DNA of 38,552 bases from Opitutaceae bacterium (GTDB lineage: Bacteria; Verrucomicrobiota; Verrucomicrobiia; Opitutales; Opitutaceae): NCBI GenBank assembly GCA_016793535.1, contig JAEUHA010000675.1, forward strand, positions 1-38,552, given 5' to 3'. The translations under genes were made by a program, and so were the position numbers. The notes beneath the pieces were generated by a model. It had not been told where the DNA came from and searched no databases. It saw only the letters and a program-made list of their open reading frames with translations. Of the stretch, positions 25,350 to 33,849 are shown one piece after another (positions within the stretch are counted from its first letter, which is position 1; each line of letters starts with the position of its first letter).

Positions 25350-26258
25350 ATGGCACTGGCACTTTTATTCGCAGGACAGGGGGCCCAAAAGGTCGGAATG
25401 GGGAAGTCTCTCTTTGCGCAATCTGCTGCCGCGCGTGCGCTTTACGATGAGGCAAACAGGGTGCTCGGCTGGGATCTGAAACAGGTGAGCTTTGAGGGCC
25501 CCGAGGGTGATTTGACCCAGACCAAGGTCTGCCAGCCCGCGTTGTACGTCCACGGCCTCGCGCTACTGGCCAGCCTGCGGGAGGCCGGGAAGCTGCCGGA
25601 AGGTGAACCGTGTGTCGCGCTGGGGCTGAGCTTGGGTGAGGTCACGGCATATTGTGCCGCCGGAGTATTCGATTTCGCGACCGGTCTGCGCATCGTGGCC
25701 GAGCGTGGGCGCCTGATGCAGCAGGCATGCGAACAGACGTCGGGCGGCATGGCGGCCGTCATCGGCGAGGAACGCGCCAAGGTGCAGGAACTCTGTCGCG
25801 AATTCGACATCGAGGCGGCCAATTTCAATGCGCCCGGCCAAATCATCGTTTCCGGCGAAAAGACCCGGGTCGCCGCCGCGGTTGCCGCCGCCAAGGATCG
25901 CGGGATGAAGAAAGTGATGCCGCTCAACGTCGCGGGCGCGTACCATTCCCGCCTGATGGAACCCGCGCGCGCGGCGTTTGCGGACTTCCTGGCTACGATT
26001 CCATTTTCCGCGCCGACCTGCACCGTGTTCACGAACACGACCGGGCAGGCGATCAGCGATCCCGCCGCCATCAAGTCCGCCCTGGTCCGCCAGGTCGTCT
26101 CCTCCGTGCTCTGGGAGGATTGCATGCGGGCCGCCGCTGCGGGCGCGACCGAGTTCTGGGAACTTGGACCGGGTGGGGTGCTGGCCGGCCTCGCGCGGCG
26201 CACCGAGAAGAGCTGGGTTGTGCGCAGTTTTGCCGAATTCACCGACGTGTCCGCCTGA
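25350..26258 (+). CDS. fabD: Malonyl-CoA-acyl carrier protein transacylase
   Basis: The 302 residues start at the ATG at 25350 (MALALLFAGQGAQKVGMG), chosen over a GTG at 25332. FabD motifs are the N-terminal FAGQGAQ, the nucleophile elbow GLSLGEVTAY with the active Ser, NFNAPGQIIVSG, and VAGAYHSRLM with the catalytic His. The enzyme loads malonyl groups on ACP for fatty-acid elongation in the cytosol. Its stop lies 4 bp before the lepA start, so the two are co-translated. No other type II fatty-acid gene is next to it, and the fabI at the end of the window belongs to a different cluster. Confidence 0.95.
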   Translation: MALALLFAGQGAQKVGMGKSLFAQSAAARALYDEANRVLGWDLKQVSFEGPEGDLTQTKVCQPALYVHGLALLASLREAGKLPEGEPCVALGLSLGEVTAYCAAGVFDFATGLRIVAERGRLMQQACEQTSGGMAAVIGEERAKVQELCREFDIEAANFNAPGQIIVSGEKTRVAAAVAAAKDRGMKKVMPLNVAGAYHSRLMEPARAAFADFLATIPFSAPTCTVFTNTTGQAISDPAAIKSALVRQVVSSVLWEDCMRAAAAGATEFWELGPGGVLAGLARRTEKSWVVRSFAEFTDVSA

Positions 26259-26262
26259 ACCG

Positions 26263-28059
26263 ATGCCTGCCCGCCTTACCCGCAATTTTTGCATCATCGC
26301 CCACGTCGACCACGGGAAGACCACGCTCTCCGACCGGCTTCTGGAGTACACGAACACCGTCGAGCAGCGCGTGATGACGGACCAGCATCTCGACGCGATG
26401 GACCTCGAGAAGGAGCGCGGCATCACGATCAAGTCGCATCCGGTCACGATGCGCTACCGCGCGAAGGACGGCCACGTGTACAAGCTGAACCTCATGGACA
26501 CGCCGGGCCACGTGGACTTCTCTTACGAGGTGTCGCGCAGCCTCGCGGCCTGCGAGGGCGCGGTGCTGCTGATCGATGCCGCCCAGGGCGTCGAGGCGCA
26601 GACGGTGGCCAATGCGCACCTCGCGTTTTCCCAGAAGCTCAAGGTCATTCCGGTCATCAACAAGATCGACCTGCCGAGCGCGAATCTCGAGATGTGCACG
26701 AAGCAGCTCGAGGACATCCTCACCATTCCCGCCGAGGAGGCGATCCTCGCCAGCGGCAAGTCGGGAATCGGCATCGAGGACATCCTCGAGGCAGTCGTCG
26801 CCCGCGTGCCCCCGCCACGCTGGACGGAGTATCCACAGACCCGGATCCTGGTCTTCGATTCGCTCTACGATTCCTATCGCGGTGTGATTTCCTACGCGCG
26901 TGTTTTCTCCGGCACCATCCGCGCCGGCGAACAGATGCTCCTCATGAGCAACGGCGTGAAGTCCGAGGTGAAGGAAGTCGGCGTGTTCACGCCGAAGATG
27001 GAGAAGGTCGACATCCTCAAGGCCGGCGACGTCGGCTACGTCGTCTCGAACATCAAGTCGACCGCCGACATCAAGATCGGCGACACCATGACGATCGCGA
27101 ACAAACCCGCGACCGAGATGCTGCCGGGCTACAAGGAAGTCCGGCCGATGGTGTTCTGCGGGCTGTATCCACTGGAAAGTGACGATTACGAGAAGCTCAA
27201 GGCGGCGCTCGGACGGCTCCGGCTCAACGATTCCGCGTTCGTGTACTCCTCGGAAAGTTCGGTCGCCCTCGGCTTCGGTTTTCGCTGCGGCTTCCTCGGA
27301 CTGCTGCACATGGAGATCATCCAGGAACGCATCCGCCGCGAGCACGACGTCGAGATCATCTCGACGTATCCCAGCGTCGTCTACCACGTCCTGCCGCACG
27401 GTGGAAAGCTGCTCGAGGTCGACAATCCCATCAACCTGCCAGATCCGGGGACCATTCTGGAAATCCGTGAGCCCACGATCACCGCGTCCATCATCATTCC
27501 CAACGACAGTATGGGCGACATCCTTTCGCTCATCATGGAGAAGCGCGGCACATGCGACCACACCGATACGCTCGACATGAATCGCGTGATGCTGAAGTGC
27601 ACGCTGCCGCTCAATGAAATCCTCGTCGATTTCAACGACCGGCTGAAGAGCATCACGCACGGCTATGGTTCCATGGACTACGAGCTCGGCGAGTACCGGG
27701 CCGCGGACCTGGTCAAGATGGACATCATGATCAATGGCGATCCGGTCGACGCCTTCGCCAGCATCGTGCACCGGGAAAAGGCCGAGGGCAAAGGGCGCGA
27801 ACTTTGCGAGAAGCTCGCCGAGATCATCCCGCCGCAGATGTTCAAGGTGGCGATCCAGGCCGCCATCGGCGGCAAGATCATCGCCCGCGACAACGTGCGC
27901 GAGATGCGCAAGGACGTCACCGCGAAATGCTACGGCGGCGACATCAGCCGCAAGCGGAAGCTGCTCGACAAGCAAAAGGAGGGCAAAAAGAAGATGAAGC
28001 AGATCGGCAAGGTCTCGATCCCGCCCGACGCTTTCATCAAGGTCCTCCAAAACAACTGA
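26263..28059 (+). CDS. lepA: Elongation factor 4 (ribosome back-translocase)
   Basis: The 598 residues start at the ATG at 26263 (MPARLTRNFCIIAHVDHGKTT); the same frame is open further upstream inside fabD, but that part is not lepA. G motifs are AHVDHGKTT (G1), RGITI (G2), DTPGH (G3) and NKIDLP (G4). Domains II and III follow, then the LepA-specific region and the C-terminal domain (GGDISRKRKLLDKQKEGKKKMKQIG), which reaches the ribosomal A-site. The protein has the canonical length. LepA acts on stalled or mis-translocated ribosomes and in 30S biogenesis. It precedes lepB by 25 bp, the classical lepA-lepB pair. Confidence 0.97.
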   Translation: MPARLTRNFCIIAHVDHGKTTLSDRLLEYTNTVEQRVMTDQHLDAMDLEKERGITIKSHPVTMRYRAKDGHVYKLNLMDTPGHVDFSYEVSRSLAACEGAVLLIDAAQGVEAQTVANAHLAFSQKLKVIPVINKIDLPSANLEMCTKQLEDILTIPAEEAILASGKSGIGIEDILEAVVARVPPPRWTEYPQTRILVFDSLYDSYRGVISYARVFSGTIRAGEQMLLMSNGVKSEVKEVGVFTPKMEKVDILKAGDVGYVVSNIKSTADIKIGDTMTIANKPATEMLPGYKEVRPMVFCGLYPLESDDYEKLKAALGRLRLNDSAFVYSSESSVALGFGFRCGFLGLLHMEIIQERIRREHDVEIISTYPSVVYHVLPHGGKLLEVDNPINLPDPGTILEIREPTITASIIIPNDSMGDILSLIMEKRGTCDHTDTLDMNRVMLKCTLPLNEILVDFNDRLKSITHGYGSMDYELGEYRAADLVKMDIMINGDPVDAFASIVHREKAEGKGRELCEKLAEIIPPQMFKVAIQAAIGGKIIARDNVREMRKDVTAKCYGGDISRKRKLLDKQKEGKKKMKQIGKVSIPPDAFIKVLQNN

Positions 28060-28084
28060 ACGATCGCTTCACCGCCCGCTCACC

Positions 28085-29371
28085 ATGTTCGGTTTCTTCG
28101 CCTCCCAGGAAAAGAAAATGCGCGCCAACGCGGGCAACTGGCTCGAGCTCGCGGACAAGGTTTATCATTACCGCCGCGACGTCCTGACGCCGGCGCTGGT
28201 GACGGAATTGCAGCTGCGCACCGCGGAGCTCAAGGCGCTCGTCAAGGACCGGGCGGGCCCGGAAAAGCTGAAGCTCGGAATCGAGCGGCTCGAAGAGGTG
28301 ATGCGACGGACGGGTGGGGCGATCTACCCGAAGACGGCCCTGGTGGAGAACATCGAGTTCTTTCTCGTCGCCGCGATCGTGATCCTCGGGATCCGCACGT
28401 ATTTCGTGCAGCCCTTCAAGATTCCGACCAATTCGATGTGGCCCACGTACAACGGCATGACGCCCGAGGTCTACAAGACCCGTGCCGACGAGCCGGGCCC
28501 CGTGGCGGTGGGAGCGCGGCTACTGGCGTTCGGCGCGTGGCCGCACCGCCTCGATGCGCCCGCCGCGGGCGAGGTCGTCATCCCGGTTTTCGGTGAGGCT
28601 CGTGGAGTCGTGAATTGCCGGATCGTACCCGGTCGGTCCTGGCTCGTGATTCCGACCCAGCTGCGGGAGTACACGCTGTTCGTCGGCACCCAGGAAGTGA
28701 AGGTCAAGGTGCCGCTCGATTTTGATTTCGACTGGGCAGTTTATGATGCGTTCTTCGGCGACCGCTCGCCGTATACGCCGCAGGCCATGCAGGCGGTCGT
28801 GCAGCGAAAGATTCAAGCCGGGCAGACCGAAACCCGGGTGCTGAACGGGCGCCCGGTCCAGTGCATCAAGACCGGCAAATCGGTTCAGGCCGGAGAGCGG
28901 ATGTTTTCCTTCGACGAGGTCACCGGCGATCAGCTTTTCGTGGATCGGATGAGCTATCATTTCGTCCGGCCTTCGGTCGGCAGCGGTTTTGTGTTCCGCA
29001 CGGGCCACATCCCGGCCATCGCCGACACCTCGGGCGACCAATATTACATCAAGCGACTCGCGGGCGTGCCGGGTGACAAATTGGAAATCCGGGAGCCGGG
29101 GCTGTTCCGCAACGGTGCGCCGATTACCGGCTCGTCAGCGTTCGCGGAGAACGCGAAACGGACGAATCGGTACGGCGGATACGAGGCCCGCGGTGGCCTG
29201 GCGGCGGGGCAGGTGCTGGAGATCCCCAAGGACAAGTACTACGCGCTCGGCGACAATTCGTATAACAGTCAGGACGGACGCTACTGGGGCTTCGTTCCCG
29301 CCAAGGACGTGGTCGGCCGCCCGATCTTTGTCTACTATCCGTTCAGCCGGCACTGGGGTCCGGCCCGCTAG
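28085..29371 (+). CDS. lepB: Signal peptidase I with long insertion
   Basis: The protein has 428 residues, much longer than most signal peptidases I. It has an N-terminal cytosolic part with charged helices (1-85) and one transmembrane helix (about 88-108). The Ser box is IPTNSMWPT with nucleophile S117. Box C is FVDRMSYHFVRPSVGSGFVF (about 285-304), the Lys box is YYIKRLAGVPGD with K323, and ALGDNSYNSQDGRYWGFVP comes near the end. Ser and Lys are 206 residues apart; in E. coli LepB they are 55 apart (S90, K145). The extra roughly 150 residues lie between the Ser box and box C. The protein cleaves signal peptides on the periplasmic side of the inner membrane. It is the last gene of the plus-strand run beginning at pilT. 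Confidence 0.92.
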   Translation: MFGFFASQEKKMRANAGNWLELADKVYHYRRDVLTPALVTELQLRTAELKALVKDRAGPEKLKLGIERLEEVMRRTGGAIYPKTALVENIEFFLVAAIVILGIRTYFVQPFKIPTNSMWPTYNGMTPEVYKTRADEPGPVAVGARLLAFGAWPHRLDAPAAGEVVIPVFGEARGVVNCRIVPGRSWLVIPTQLREYTLFVGTQEVKVKVPLDFDFDWAVYDAFFGDRSPYTPQAMQAVVQRKIQAGQTETRVLNGRPVQCIKTGKSVQAGERMFSFDEVTGDQLFVDRMSYHFVRPSVGSGFVFRTGHIPAIADTSGDQYYIKRLAGVPGDKLEIREPGLFRNGAPITGSSAFAENAKRTNRYGGYEARGGLAAGQVLEIPKDKYYALGDNSYNSQDGRYWGFVPAKDVVGRPIFVYYPFSRHWGPAR

Positions 29372-29469
29372 GAGAAACGGATCGGGTGCCGCCCTCGAAA
29401 CACGAGCGGCCGCACTCCGCAGTCGAATTGTAAAGGCTGGCAGTCGCAGTCGGCGTCCTGGTAGTTGCA

Positions 29470-29515
29470 ACGCACAAGGAAGATTATGTTAAGTAGGCTA
29501 CCTGCACGCACAAGG
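29470..29515 (+). repeat. Short direct repeat between lepB and the TonB receptor
   Basis: The 10-mer ACGCACAAGG occurs at 29470-29479 and again at 29506-29515, 36 bp apart, in the 182-bp gap between the convergent genes. The rest of that gap shows no gene and no clear terminator. The repeat may be chance. Confidence 0.3.
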
Positions 29516-29553
29516 TTCCTGGGTGGATCATCCGCTTCATGGACTTTGAGCGC

Positions 29554-32500
29554 TTAGAACCGCCCCTCCACTCCAAACACCGCCTTGGGCGCGAACGTTC
29601 GGAGGGTCATGACGCGATCCGGATAGACGGCGTAAATGTTATCCAGCGGCGCACCGAAGATGTTCTCGACGTCGAAGAACAGCATCGTCCGGTTCGAAAT
29701 CGAGTAGCGCGTCTTCACGTTCACCATCGTGCGGCTCTTCTGGAACTGGACGAGCGCGACGTTCGCATTCTCGCTCGTCTTGTACTCGCTGCGCCAGTTC
29801 ACCAGCACGCGAATATCGAATCCGGAACCGCGGTAGCTGACTCCCCCGTTCGCCGTCTTGTCGAGGAAGCCGGCCAGCTGCCGGTTCGGTCCCTTCGTGT
29901 TCAACTTCGTGAAATTGGCCTGCACACCGAACCCACGTCCCCAGGCGGGCAAGAAGTCCAGCTGCTGCTGGTAGCTCGCCTCGAAGCCGTCGATCTGTGC
30001 GAACCCGTCGTTCACCTGTGTGACGAGCGTGTAGGACTCGTACTGGCCTTCAAAGCCGTTGTTCGGACCGCTGCCGATGATCGTGCTGCTATCGGTGCGG
30101 ATGTAGTCCTTGATCTTCTTCCGAAACGCACCGACCTCGAACATGCCCTGTGACTTGAAGTAATACTCGATGCGAAGGTCGTAGTTGTTCGAGTACTGCG
30201 GCTTCAGCCCCGGGTTGCTCACCGTCACGCGCTGCGTGTCGTCATTCACGGAATCGTTGGGGATGATGTTGCCAAAGGCCGGACGGCCGATGCCGTTGGA
30301 CCAGCTTGCCCGCGTAACCACCCCGCGAATCGGCTCCCACTTCAGGTGCACGCTGGGGAAGAAATTGCGGTACTGGCCGCCGGCCGTCGCCCGACCGCCC
30401 CACTCCGCCTGCACCCGGCGTCGCGCCTCCGCGTCCGTCACCGGTCCCACCCATGCCGCCCGCCGCGCGCGTTCCGCCGGCGACAGGTATTGCAGCGGGC
30501 CCTCCGCGTCATTCTCGGTTTCCTCCATGCGCACGCCGGTGAGCACGCCGAGCGGTCCGAAGCGGGCGTTGCCCATAACGTAGGCGGCGGTGACGCTTTC
30601 GACGATCGAGCGATCATTCTGCAGCGGGGTCCGCTCGTTGACGGTGGCGTCGAGGGTCCAGAGTTCCGGATGCACCCGCTGGTGGCGCGCGACCATGTAG
30701 GGATTCGGCCAAGGCGGCACGCCCCCGCGCAGCGCGTAGGTCTTCTCGTCGTTGTAGTGATAGTCCGTGGTGTCCACGAACTGCCCGACATTCGTGCCCC
30801 GGTACGTGTAATTGAACGCCTGCTGCGTCAGCTTGCGCTCCTGCCGCTGGTAAGCCAGGCCCGCCTTGACCTGCACCGGCACGCGCAGCACGAGGTCTTT
30901 GCGCGCGTTGAGCTTGCCGGTCAGGACGGTGTCGTGGCCCTGCCGATCGTTCTGGTTGATCGTCAGCGCGCTGTAGTTGGCGAAATTATACAGGTCAGGC
31001 CCCTGGGTCTGCTTGATGTTGGGAAACTCCAGGTCCCCGGAGCGGTCGACGATCCAGCCGATGTTGTCGAGGCGGGCGGACACCGTGCCCTTGGGCCGCG
31101 ACTTGTACTTCTGGTTGTCGTGCGAGACATCGTACCAGTTCGACGACTTGGAATAACTCCCGGTGTAATCGATCAGCAGGCCCGGGAAACGATGGCGGGC
31201 TGACGGGTTGAACATGAACGTACGGCCGGACTTGTCGTTCGACGTCACCTGCACGCTGCTGAACGTATTCGTGCCGCCGGCGATCACGCGCGTGAACGTC
31301 GAGGTGTAACTCGGATCGATATAGCCTCCACCGGTTCGTTCGCCGGCCGCATTGAGGATGGCCACGCCGGCGGCAGGATTCGTGTTGGCCGCCGCGGGCA
31401 GCGTGTATTGCAGGTTGTTGAGCCGCGTGTCGCCATTCTCGTGGAAGAAATTGTACGAGGTGCTGAACGAGAGCGTAGTGAACTCGCTCCACTTGTAATC
31501 GATCTTCGCGCTGCTTGCCAGCCGGGTGCGGGTCGCTCCTTCGACCCGTCGACCTGTCACCTGCGTGTAGGCCGGTCCGGGATTCGGATTCCGAGCGTGC
31601 TGCAGGAGCGAGGTGTGGCCGCCGCCGGGTTTGCTGAACATTGTTCCCGTAAGCGTGATTCCGATGTTCCGTTTCGGGCCCAGCACGTCGGAATAGCCCA
31701 GGCTGATCGACGGTCCGAACTCGTCGATCGGCATCTTCCAGCTCGCCGCGTGCCGGATCCGGTCGCCTCCCGTCACCGCACCGATGCTGTAGTTGATGCG
31801 CCGGCCGGCCTTGGAATCGAACGCACTCTTGGTGACGAGATTCACGCTGCCGCCGATCGAATCCGCGTCCATGTCCGGCGTCGCCGCCTTCGTCACCTCG
31901 ATGCTCTCGATGTTGCCGAGCGAAGCCTGCTCAAACTCGAACGCGCGCCCCAGGTTGGCCGACTGCGCCGTCGCGACCTTCACACCGTCCATCGTCACCG
32001 AATTCAAATCGGCACTCACGCCGCGCACGCTGATCTGGCGGACGTCGGGGCCGTTATAGTCGGCCGTGATGCCGACGACATGCTGGAGAAATTCGCCGAT
32101 GTTCCCATCCGCGACGTTGCCGAAGGTGTCCGACGAGACGATGTTCTTCACGTTTCCCGCCTGCCGCTGGAGCGTTTCCGCCAGCGCCGTCCCCTCCCGC
32201 TCGCCCGCGACCACGAACTTGTCCAGCTTGTACACGGACGACGTCAGCGCCACGTCCTGGCGCACCGTCGCGCCCGGCGTGAGCGTAAGATTGATCCGTT
32301 GCGGATCGAGACTGGCATAGCTCACCACCAGCGTCGCCCGCCCGCCCTCGATCCCGCGCAGTTCAAAACGTCCTTCTCGGTCGGTGATGGCCGTGCGGTC
32401 CGTGCCGTCGACCTGCACGAGCGCGCCCTGCAGGTACGACTGCGTCACCGCATTGCTGACCTGACCGGTGACGACGGACGTCGCCCCGGATTGCGCGCGG

Positions 32501-32583
32501 ACGAAGCCGGGCGCGATCATCAGACTGGCGAACACGATCAGACGGCAAAGCAGGGACGTAAAGGTCACACGATGGGGAGTCAT
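29554..32583 (-). CDS. TonB-dependent outer membrane receptor
   Basis: The receptor has 1009 residues from the ATG at 32583. The open frame reaches further upstream to 32961, but the ATG at 32583 leads straight into a signal peptide (LLCRLIVFASLMIAPGFVRAQ). A carboxypeptidase-regulatory-like domain follows (TGQVSNAVTQSYLQGALVQV), then a LDKFVVAGEREGTALAETLQRQ segment typical of Opitutaceae receptors. The plug is VADGNIGEFLQHVVGI, VRQISVRGVSADLNSVTMDGV and GGSVNLVTKSAF. The long barrel ends FAPKAVFGVEGRF. It imports an unknown ligand, perhaps oligosaccharide-like given the family. No SusD partner is present. It is divergent from a Tat-exported amidohydrolase with a 250-bp gap carrying a promoter and repeated palindromes. 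Confidence 0.93.
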   Translation of the reverse strand: MTPHRVTFTSLLCRLIVFASLMIAPGFVRAQSGATSVVTGQVSNAVTQSYLQGALVQVDGTDRTAITDREGRFELRGIEGGRATLVVSYASLDPQRINLTLTPGATVRQDVALTSSVYKLDKFVVAGEREGTALAETLQRQAGNVKNIVSSDTFGNVADGNIGEFLQHVVGITADYNGPDVRQISVRGVSADLNSVTMDGVKVATAQSANLGRAFEFEQASLGNIESIEVTKAATPDMDADSIGGSVNLVTKSAFDSKAGRRINYSIGAVTGGDRIRHAASWKMPIDEFGPSISLGYSDVLGPKRNIGITLTGTMFSKPGGGHTSLLQHARNPNPGPAYTQVTGRRVEGATRTRLASSAKIDYKWSEFTTLSFSTSYNFFHENGDTRLNNLQYTLPAAANTNPAAGVAILNAAGERTGGGYIDPSYTSTFTRVIAGGTNTFSSVQVTSNDKSGRTFMFNPSARHRFPGLLIDYTGSYSKSSNWYDVSHDNQKYKSRPKGTVSARLDNIGWIVDRSGDLEFPNIKQTQGPDLYNFANYSALTINQNDRQGHDTVLTGKLNARKDLVLRVPVQVKAGLAYQRQERKLTQQAFNYTYRGTNVGQFVDTTDYHYNDEKTYALRGGVPPWPNPYMVARHQRVHPELWTLDATVNERTPLQNDRSIVESVTAAYVMGNARFGPLGVLTGVRMEETENDAEGPLQYLSPAERARRAAWVGPVTDAEARRRVQAEWGGRATAGGQYRNFFPSVHLKWEPIRGVVTRASWSNGIGRPAFGNIIPNDSVNDDTQRVTVSNPGLKPQYSNNYDLRIEYYFKSQGMFEVGAFRKKIKDYIRTDSSTIIGSGPNNGFEGQYESYTLVTQVNDGFAQIDGFEASYQQQLDFLPAWGRGFGVQANFTKLNTKGPNRQLAGFLDKTANGGVSYRGSGFDIRVLVNWRSEYKTSENANVALVQFQKSRTMVNVKTRYSISNRTMLFFDVENIFGAPLDNIYAVYPDRVMTLRTFAPKAVFGVEGRF

Positions 32584-32648
32584 GGTAAAGACGACCGAAC
32601 TGGTGGAGTGGGACGACGACAGGATCTTGTCGCCGGAAAGTAACCAAG

Positions 32649-32678
32649 CATATACCCGGCCAGCGAATTCGCTTTCAA
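32649..32678 (-). promoter_or_regulatory. Predicted sigma-70 promoter of the TonB-receptor gene
   Basis: On the minus strand TTGAAA (32673-32678) and TATATG (32649-32654) are separated by 18 bp. A start near 32642 leaves a leader of about 59 nt to the ATG at 32583. The palindrome GCGAATTCGC (32663-32672) fills the spacer next to the -35 box, a position where a bound repressor would block polymerase. Confidence 0.5.
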
Positions 32679-32796
32679 CCAAAAATCCGGAGCCGAACCG
32701 ATCGCCCGATGAATTCCCGGTTGCCCTCGCCGTCGTGACCTTTGAGATGAAGGCATCCCGCCTGCCGACGGCCGCGTCCGCAACGAATTCGCTTTC
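32664..32796 (+). repeat. Two copies of CGAATTCGCTTTC in the divergent gap
   Basis: The 13-mer lies at 32664-32676 and 32784-32796, exactly 120 bp apart, both with a palindromic CGAATTCG core. The first overlaps the predicted promoter of the receptor; the second is 38 bp before the amidohydrolase ATG. They look like paired operator sites of one regulator for both genes. The 8-base core alone also occurs inside proS and fabD, so the evidence is the extended match and the location. The remaining gap sequence (32584-32833) shows no gene. Confidence 0.45.
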
Positions 32797-32833
32797 TCCG
32801 GTCTGCTTCCTGCTCCCCCTCGTCCCACCGATC

Positions 32834-33766
32834 ATGATTGCTTCACCCCCTCCGTCGCCGATTCGCCGCCGTGACTTCCTGCGCACCTCCGCCGCCTGGC
32901 TCGCCACCGCGGCGGTGGCCCGACTCGATGCCGCCACTGCCGGCGCGCGCGAGCCCATCATCGATGTGCATCAGCATGTTCAATACAGCGGACGCGCCGA
33001 TGCGGTACTCGTCCAGCATCAGCGCACCCTCGGCGTGACCACGTCCGTCCTCATGCCCTCGGGCGACCGGGGGCCAGGGCACCCGGGTGGATCCGGCGAA
33101 CATGGCGCCGTCGTGGCACTCGCCCAGGCGCATCCGGGGGAGTTTCTGTTCTTCGCCAACGAAATCACGAACCACCCCGACGCGCCCAAGAACATCGAGC
33201 GGCAGCTCCGTGCCGGTGCCATCGGCATCGGCGAACAGAAGTTCAAGGTCGATTGTGATTCGCCCGAGCTCTGGCGCATCGCGGAGGTCGCCCGCGAGTT
33301 CGACGTGCCGATCCTGCTGCACTTCCAGCACGCGACCTACAATCGGAACATCGAGCGCTTCCATCGCACGCTGGAGAAGTTTCCCACCGTTAAGTTCATC
33401 GGCCATGCGCAGGCCTGGTGGGCGCACATCGACCGGAAGCACGTTTCCGGTGACAATTATCCGAAGGGGCCGGTTACGCCCGGAGGCCTGACCGACCGCT
33501 ACCTGACCGACTACCCCAACTGCTACGCGGAGGTGTCCGCGGGTTCCGGCAACAACGCGATCATCCGCGACGAGGAGCATTACCGCGGCTTCATCCAGCG
33601 ACACGCCGACAAGCTGCTTTACGGCAGCGATTGCAGCGAAGGGACGGGCCGCGCGCCGGTCTGCTTCGCTGCGCGCACCATCGAAGCCGTGCGCCGTCTT
33701 TCTCCCAGCAAGGCCGTGGAGCGAAAGATCCTTTACGAGAACGCCAAGCGGCTCCTGAAGCTCTGA
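32834..33766 (+). CDS. Amidohydrolase family 2 metal-dependent hydrolase, Tat-exported
   Basis: The protein has 310 residues from the ATG at 32834, which opens into a Tat signal (RRRDFLRTSAAWLATAAVARL). The TIM-barrel metal site is visible: DVHQH with the His-x-His pair (H46, H48), LLHFQHATYN, FIGHAQAWW and LYGSD with the C-terminal Asp. This is the Amidohydro_2 pattern, whose members are decarboxylases or lactone and amide hydrolases such as those acting on lactonised sugars or aromatic acids. The protein should act in the periplasm. Being divergent from a TonB receptor, it may process the imported ligand. The substrate is unknown. It ends 83 bp before malQ. Confidence 0.87.
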   Translation: MIASPPPSPIRRRDFLRTSAAWLATAAVARLDAATAGAREPIIDVHQHVQYSGRADAVLVQHQRTLGVTTSVLMPSGDRGPGHPGGSGEHGAVVALAQAHPGEFLFFANEITNHPDAPKNIERQLRAGAIGIGEQKFKVDCDSPELWRIAEVAREFDVPILLHFQHATYNRNIERFHRTLEKFPTVKFIGHAQAWWAHIDRKHVSGDNYPKGPVTPGGLTDRYLTDYPNCYAEVSAGSGNNAIIRDEEHYRGFIQRHADKLLYGSDCSEGTGRAPVCFAARTIEAVRRLSPSKAVERKILYENAKRLLKL

Positions 33767-33849
33767 ACGTCCCGTACCCGGGCGCCCGCCATCAACGCCG
33801 GGCCGCGAGTCTACTTTCACCTTTCAACCGGATCGCTCCGTCGGCATCC

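Noticed and set aside
25978..26262. Upstream extension of lepA within fabD
   Set aside because: The extension lies in another frame of fabD; LepA proteins begin at the segment encoded from 26263.
26239..28050. A 603-codon minus-strand open frame opposite lepA
   Set aside because: Antisense shadow of a highly conserved gene; composition is Asp/His/Val-rich and repetitive, with no domain.
32584..32961. Upstream extension of the second TonB receptor
   Set aside because: The extra residues are unlike the family and would cover the divergent promoter region and the start of the amidohydrolase; the ATG at 32583 gives a signal peptide.
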